Below are positions 6,442 through 10,791 of a stretch of 10,791 nucleotides of DNA, one piece after another. Origin of the DNA: Dehalococcoidia bacterium (GTDB taxonomy: Bacteria > Chloroflexota > Dehalococcoidia > Lucifugimonadales > Lucifugimonadaceae); the NCBI GenBank assembly GCA_028278465.1, contig JANQEF010000184.1:1-10791 (forward strand). The letters are read 5' to 3'. Every line of letters begins with the position of its first letter. The stretch's first letter is position 1. Made by a program: the position numbers and the translations under genes. The notes beneath the pieces were generated by a model. That model worked only from the letters and a program-made list of their open reading frames with translations. It had not been told where the DNA came from and searched no databases.

Positions 6442-6987
6442 TCAATACTCGACGCCCTTCTGTGCTGTCACGCCCTGCTCCTGGTACGGGTGCTTCACCA
6501 TCTTCATCTCGGTCACCAGGTCGGCGAATTCCACCAGCTCGTCCGGCGCATGCCTGCCCGTCATGATCACGTGCATCATCTCCGGCCTGCGGCTCAGCGT
6601 GTCGATCACCTCGGACGCATCGAGCCAGCCGTAACGGATCGGATACGTGATCTCGTCCAGCATCAGCACGTCGTACTCGCCGGACAGGATCATCTTCGAC
6701 GCCGTCTCCCAGCCGTGCCGCGCCCTCTCGGCATCCACATCCAGGTCATGCGAAGTCCAGGTGAAGCCGCGGCCCGCGGGGATCGCCTCAACGCCGATCT
6801 TCTCCAGCGCCATGTGCTCGCCATACTTGCCGGTCTGGCTCTTGATGAACTGGACGGCCCCAACCTTCATATCGCGGCCCCAGGCCCGTAGCAGCATGCC
6901 GAACGCTGCCGTGCTCTTGCCCTTGCCATCGCCGGTGTTGATTATCACCAGTCCCTTGTGCTTTTTCGGCGGTCGAGCGGTGGTCAT
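6442..6987 (-). CDS. cobO: Corrinoid adenosyltransferase (CobA/CobO type)
   Basis: A 181-aa cytoplasmic enzyme that transfers the 5'-deoxyadenosyl group of ATP to the reduced cobalt of corrinoids. It carries the CobA/CobO family's P-loop G-D-G-K-G-K-S-T at 19-26 within NTGDGKGKSTAAFG, the GFTW motif at 74-77, and the Walker-B-like VLMLDE at 107-112 followed by TYPIRYGW. Length agrees with the 170-200 aa family norm. The frame stays open far upstream, across the intergenic region and into the divergent ABC gene. The start at 6987 is chosen because family homology begins there and the residues before it are non-conserved. AAGGG, a few bases upstream, may be the ribosome binding site. With cobQ downstream, the gene order matches the reaction order (adenosylation, then amidation). 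No cobalamin riboswitch was found upstream. Confidence 0.95.
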   Translation of the reverse strand: MTTARPPKKHKGLVIINTGDGKGKSTAAFGMLLRAWGRDMKVGAVQFIKSQTGKYGEHMALEKIGVEAIPAGRGFTWTSHDLDVDAERARHGWETASKMILSGEYDVLMLDEITYPIRYGWLDASEVIDTLSRRPEMMHVIMTGRHAPDELVEFADLVTEMKMVKHPYQEQGVTAQKGVEY

Positions 6988-7197
6988 TGCTACCCTTGTT
7001 TGCTGGTTCTGCGGAACTGCGGCTTGTTCCGTTTCGAGTGATGGCCGCGGGCCCGGAGTGTGGAATCCAAAACTGTATCCGAAACCACGAAACTCTGGAC
7101 ATTCTGCGGCACGGAAACTGCTACAGTTGTATGGCCTTCTTACCAAACACGTGCACCGGGAATTCGCGCGGTCTGAACGCCCCGGAGTTGAGGGACA
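6988..7197. promoter_or_regulatory. Divergent regulatory region between cobO and the ABC transporter
   Basis: This 210-bp region must hold start signals for cobO (leftward) and the ABC operon (rightward). It contains an inverted repeat CGGAAC/GTTCCG (7012-7017 and 7026-7031), which in the cobO leader would form a hairpin about 25 nt before the start codon. An overlapping alternative is GTTC-TGCG-GAAC (7006-7017). There is also a near-perfect direct repeat, ATCCAAAAC (7065-7073) and ATCCGAAAC (7077-7085), spaced 12 bp apart, and a dyad AACTG-CTA-CAGTT (7116-7128). No promoter hexamer pair is convincing. A CAGTGGC/GCCACTG B12 box is absent. Confidence 0.5.
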
Positions 7198-7911
7198 ATG
7201 GCTGATCCGATTATCCAGGCGAACGACGTAGTCAAGACCTACCGTTCGCGAGACGTTGTTGTGAACGCGCTGCGGGGCATCGACCTGCATGTGGCGAAGG
7301 GCGAGATGGTTGCGGTGATGGGACCCAGCGGTTCCGGCAAGACCACTCTGCTCAACTGTATCTCTGGCCTCGACGGCATCGACTCCGGCGAGATCCTTAT
7401 CAACTCCCAGCCGCTCTCCGGTATGAGCGACAACGCGCTGAGCGAGTACCGGGCACGGTTCATGGGCTTTGTGTTCCAGTCGTTCAACCTTCTGCCTGTC
7501 CTGAGCGCCCGCGAGAACGTCGAGCTTCCGCTGGTGCTTGCCGGTGTCAGCGCTGGTAAGGCGCGGGCGACCGCCCTCGAGAAGCTGGACCAGGTTGGCC
7601 TGGCGGATAGGGCTAACCACACGCCCGCCGAGCTTTCAGGTGGCCAGGCGCAGCGCGTGGCGATTGCCAGGGCGCTGGCAAACGACCCGGCGATCGTCTG
7701 GGCTGACGAGCCGACTGGAAACCTCGACTCCGAAAACAGCACCGAGATCATGAACGTGCTGCTGCGCATGAACAAGGAGCTTGGCCAGACGTTCGTCATC
7801 GTCACGCACGGACTGGAGGTCGGTGAGCTTGCTGACCGTATCGTCTTCATGCGTGACGGGCAGATCGAGAGTGAGCGCGCCGGTGCCGGCGCAAACGGCG
7901 TCACGGCGTAA
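7198..7911 (+). CDS. ABC transporter ATP-binding protein, MacB/LolD type
   Basis: A 237-aa cytoplasmic ATPase with all ABC motifs in place: Walker A GPSGSGKTT at 42-50, Q-loop glutamine Q94 in VFQSFNLLP, signature LSGGQ at 146-150, Walker B IVWADE at 166-171 followed by PTGNLD, and H-loop H204. The FQSFNLLP-LSARENVELPL stretch and PTGNLD are typical of the MacB/LolD/FtsE group, which works with FtsX-type permeases in mechanotransmission or export rather than solute uptake. A purine-rich GAGGG (7190-7194) and CGGAG (7183-7187) precede the ATG. The stop codon overlaps the permease start by one base (TAATG), indicating a coupled two-gene operon. The substrate cannot be told from the sequence; in a monoderm lineage a lipoprotein-release role of the LolCDE kind would be unexpected, so lipid, peptide or antibiotic-related export is more likely. 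Confidence 0.95.
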   Translation: MADPIIQANDVVKTYRSRDVVVNALRGIDLHVAKGEMVAVMGPSGSGKTTLLNCISGLDGIDSGEILINSQPLSGMSDNALSEYRARFMGFVFQSFNLLPVLSARENVELPLVLAGVSAGKARATALEKLDQVGLADRANHTPAELSGGQAQRVAIARALANDPAIVWADEPTGNLDSENSTEIMNVLLRMNKELGQTFVIVTHGLEVGELADRIVFMRDGQIESERAGAGANGVTA

Positions 7912-10791
7912 TGACAGAATTCTTCGGCGCAGACATGAACGTGCTGGCCACCGTGCTGGCAGCGTTGCTGATCGTCTCCCTGGCTGTCGTCCTCGTAGTG
8001 GGACTGCGCAACCGCATCCTCGTCAAGCTGGCGCTGCGGAACATCCCGCGTCGCCCGGCCCAGACCGCACTCATCGTCGTTGGACTGATGCTATCGACGA
8101 CGATCATCTCCGCCTCACTGGCGATCGGTGACACCGTAGCCGGATCGATCCGCGGCGCCGTCCTCGACGCTCTGGGCAACACAGATATCCGTATTCGGGC
8201 GGCTGTCGATCCCGCAAACATCATCGCTGACGACTACCTCGATGCCGAGACGCAGGAAGCGGTGCTCAACGCCACGCTGTCGAACCCGAACGTAGACGGC
8301 GTCCTGCCCCAGCTCCGGGAGGTCCTTCCGGTCCTGAACAACAGGTCTCAGTTGACAGAGGCGCGGATGAACGTCGTCGGGCTCGATCCTGGCCGTACAT
8401 CTGGCTTCGGCGCCATCACTGCTACGGCAGGCGAGACCGTCACTATGGCTTCGCTGCAGTCAGGCGAGGCGATCATCAACGAGACCGCCGCGGAGGAGAT
8501 CGAGGCGCAGACCGGCGACCGGCTGACGCTTGTCACTCCGACCGGACGCCACGACTTCACGGTCCGCTCCGTTGCAAGAGACGGCGGACTTGCCGCGAAC
8601 GACGATCGCGTGCTCCTTGTGCTCTCTGACATGCAGCTGATCATGGGCCGCGAAGGCGAGGTCAACCGCATTGATGTGTCGCTCCTTGGAGGCAGAGACG
8701 GTGATGAGGCTCTCTCGGAAGAGGTGGCTGAAGACCTGCGGGTCGAGTTCACCGACCCTGAAGCCGCCGGCGCGCTGTACGAGATGCTCAGCGAAGACGA
8801 CATCGTCGCTGCGATTCAGAAGCGCATCGACGACAACCCCGGCGACTCGATCAACTCCAGCACGAAGGAAGATCTTGAAGAGCTGATCACCGAGCTCGAG
8901 TCCGGCAACGGCGCAACGGATCGCTTCCGCTTCCTCGCTGTTAAGCCGTCGGTGTCGAGCCAGGTCATCGCGGCGGTCGAAGCGGCAGGGCTTATCGAAC
9001 AGGTCTTGCCGATCACCTTCCTCTTCGTCGAGACCGAACTGCTCGGGGTCGATGAGCTCAAACAGGACGGACTGAGCTTGGCCGAGACCATCGGCAACAT
9101 CTTCGTAACCTTCTTCTCGATCTTCGGTTCCTTCTCGATCATCGTCGGGTTGCTGCTGATCTTCCTGGTGTTCGTCATGCTGGCTGCCGAGCGTGCCAGC
9201 GAGATGGGAATCGCGCGTGCCGTTGGCACCAAGCGCCGGCACCTGGTCGAGATGTTCACCTTCGAGGGCGTCGCATACGCCATCGGCGCTGCGATCGTCG
9301 GCACGGTCGTCGGGCTGCTGGCCTCCGGCGGCCTTGTTGCGCTGCTGGTCAACGCCATTGGCGCAACGGACGACGAGGCAGGCTTCGAGTTCAGCTTCAC
9401 CATCACCGCCACGTCGGTGATCGCCGGGTTCTCGCTCGGACTGTTGCTGACCCTGATCACGGTCGGTGTTTCCGCTTTCCGGGTGAGCAAGCTGAACATC
9501 GTGGTCGCCATCCGCGGGCTCCCGGCCGAGTTCGTGCCATCCGAGGTGCTGCCACTTACGAGAAGACTCCAAAACCTCGGCATCGCATTCATCTCACCGG
9601 TCTGGCAGCTGCTTCTGATCGTCGACCGAGGCAGGTCGACACGCAGCGTCGGGGGCGAGATCGGCTTCCTTGTTCTCTACCTATTGCTGGCTCCGTGGAT
9701 CTGGCGGATAGGCATCTCTATCTGGCGACTGATCAGCCCGTACTTCACGACCGGCATCCCGCAGATCGCCGTCGGACTGCTCGGCGCCGTGTCCGGCATC
9801 AATGCCGACTCCGCCATCCTCTTCACGATGTCCACCAGCCTGTTCCTGGTCGGGATTGGCCAGTTGTTCAGGTGGCAGGGTTACCGGAGAGGACTGAGGC
9901 GCGAGGTCGCCGACCGGCTCGGCTTCACCATCATGGGCGCGCTGGTCCTCATCTTCTGGGCGTTGCCCTTCAGCGCGCTCGAAGGGCTGACAGGCGAGCT
10001 CAACGGCGGCATCGAGATGTTTATCGTCTCCGGTGTCTGGATGGTGGCGTCAGGCGTGTGGATCGTGATGTACAACGCCGACCTGATAACCAACGCAGTT
10101 CAGGCCACGTTCGGTCGCAACAGCACGCTGCGGCCTATTCTCAAGCCTGCCATCGCCTACCCGACCTCCTCTCGCTTCAGGACCGGGCTCACGGTTGCGA
10201 TGTTCGCCCTCGTGATCTTCACCATGATGGTGTTCTCGATTCTGAACAACCTGGGCTCCGACATCATCAACACGCCGGACAGAGCCACGGGTGGCTTCGA
10301 CCTGCGCGCCGAGACCAGCGCTGAGCTGCCGATCACCGACATGGAGGCGGCCATTGCGGCCGCGCCTGAGCTGAACCCGGCAGACTTCTCGCAGATCGTC
10401 GCCAGCACCGACCTGCCTGCAGAGGCGCGGCAGACCGGCGCCGAAGAGCTACGGTTCCTTTGGGTGCCGGTACGCGGCGTGGATGACGCATACCTCCGCA
10501 ACGTGCAGTTCCAGATGTCGCACTACGACCCCGACTACCTGCCTGCGGGCATCGACACGTCAGACGAACTGGCTGTAGGCCGGGCGATATGGGACCGCCT
10601 GGCGAACGATCCGACGCTCGCAGTCGTCTCGAACCCTCTGCTTGAGGCTCCCGCTGGCGGCGGTGGTTTCGCCTTCGGCGGAGGCGGCTTCGAGGTCGAA
10701 GGAATCGCTCAGGACGATGACGAGGAGATCGAGGCGTTCGAAGTGAGCATCAGGCAGCCGGGTAACGAGGGCGTGGCGGTGCAGCGGACGG
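7911..10791 (+). CDS. FtsX-like ABC transporter permease, two-part, 3' end outside window
   Basis: An open frame of at least 960 codons with no stop before the window edge. The ATG shares its A with the stop codon of the ATPase gene, so translation is probably coupled. The N-terminal helix (about 11-32) is followed by the family block LALRNIPRRPAQT (40-52) and a second helix. A large outer domain of the MacB periplasmic-core type (about 72-395) comes next. The first FtsX core then has helices near 399-425, 450-480 and 500-525, with the hallmark ER-x-x-E-x-G-x-x-RA-x-G at 427-438. A middle block of about five helices (583-721) precedes a second FtsX-like unit starting near 745 (helix 758-780), whose outer domain continues to the edge. 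That domain carries a GGGGF-AF-GGGGF repeat (916-927) and a run of acidic residues. Duplicated, 10-helix-type FtsX permeases are known. Substrate unknown. Confidence 0.92.
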   Translation, partial: MTEFFGADMNVLATVLAALLIVSLAVVLVVGLRNRILVKLALRNIPRRPAQTALIVVGLMLSTTIISASLAIGDTVAGSIRGAVLDALGNTDIRIRAAVDPANIIADDYLDAETQEAVLNATLSNPNVDGVLPQLREVLPVLNNRSQLTEARMNVVGLDPGRTSGFGAITATAGETVTMASLQSGEAIINETAAEEIEAQTGDRLTLVTPTGRHDFTVRSVARDGGLAANDDRVLLVLSDMQLIMGREGEVNRIDVSLLGGRDGDEALSEEVAEDLRVEFTDPEAAGALYEMLSEDDIVAAIQKRIDDNPGDSINSSTKEDLEELITELESGNGATDRFRFLAVKPSVSSQVIAAVEAAGLIEQVLPITFLFVETELLGVDELKQDGLSLAETIGNIFVTFFSIFGSFSIIVGLLLIFLVFVMLAAERASEMGIARAVGTKRRHLVEMFTFEGVAYAIGAAIVGTVVGLLASGGLVALLVNAIGATDDEAGFEFSFTITATSVIAGFSLGLLLTLITVGVSAFRVSKLNIVVAIRGLPAEFVPSEVLPLTRRLQNLGIAFISPVWQLLLIVDRGRSTRSVGGEIGFLVLYLLLAPWIWRIGISIWRLISPYFTTGIPQIAVGLLGAVSGINADSAILFTMSTSLFLVGIGQLFRWQGYRRGLRREVADRLGFTIMGALVLIFWALPFSALEGLTGELNGGIEMFIVSGVWMVASGVWIVMYNADLITNAVQATFGRNSTLRPILKPAIAYPTSSRFRTGLTVAMFALVIFTMMVFSILNNLGSDIINTPDRATGGFDLRAETSAELPITDMEAAIAAAPELNPADFSQIVASTDLPAEARQTGAEELRFLWVPVRGVDDAYLRNVQFQMSHYDPDYLPAGIDTSDELAVGRAIWDRLANDPTLAVVSNPLLEAPAGGGGFAFGGGGFEVEGIAQDDDEEIEAFEVSIRQPGNEGVAVQRT

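Noticed and set aside
6988..7620. N-terminal extension of cobO to position 7620
   Set aside because: The open frame runs through the intergenic region and antisense to the ABC ATPase. The added residues do not resemble the CobO family, and a complete 181-aa CobO starts at 6987.
8460..9572. 370-codon antisense open frame inside the permease gene
   Set aside because: It lies opposite a clear FtsX coding frame, is rich in Asp/Gln/Arg/His as GC-rich shadows are, and shows no domain or ribosome binding site. Similar shadows opposite the DUF2723, cofE, cobQ and ATPase genes were dropped for the same reason.

Overview
This is a roughly 60% GC bacterial window, most likely from an uncultured Chloroflexota in or near the Dehalococcoidia/SAR202 lineage. 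That assignment is an inference. It rests on the co-occurrence of an F420-type gamma-glutamyl ligase (CofE), cobamide genes, a DUF2723 membrane protein, a small CxxH/CxxC protein with a HWVIEPPNG core, an LPxTG-type surface protein and a long two-part FtsX permease. No rRNA, tRNA, CRISPR array, insertion sequence or phage gene was seen.

Layout. Bases 1-391 are non-coding and hold palindromes, promoter-like hexamers and a leader that can fold around the first ribosome binding site. A secreted, sortase-type surface protein follows (392-1507, +) and ends at a strong hairpin terminator (1533-1558). Next on the same strand are a DUF2723 GT-C-type membrane glycosyltransferase (1590-3236, TTG start) and cofE (3310-4074). 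Four minus-strand genes come after: a 74-aa zinc-ribbon-like protein (4087-4311), a 67-aa two-helix membrane protein (4552-4755), cobQ (4860-6392) and cobO (6442-6987). The last two form an operon transcribed in the order cobO-cobQ. A 210-bp divergent intergenic region then leads into a plus-strand ABC exporter: a MacB/LolD-type ATPase (7198-7911) overlapping by one base a very large FtsX-family permease that runs off the right edge.

How the genes fit together. CofE adds glutamates to F420-0, so the cell probably makes and uses coenzyme F420. CobO adenosylates the corrinoid and CobQ then amidates its side chains, consecutive late steps of cobamide synthesis or salvage. The ATPase/permease pair is probably a MacB/Lol-like mechanotransmission or exporter complex with unknown substrate. 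The most interesting pairing is the surface protein with predicted beta-sandwich domains and Pro/Ser/Thr-rich linkers, immediately followed by a DUF2723 enzyme. The human DUF2723 member TMEM260 is a protein O-mannosyltransferase acting on Ig-like IPT domains, so the neighbours may be an acceptor-glycosyltransferase pair. That link is a hypothesis, not something the sequence proves.
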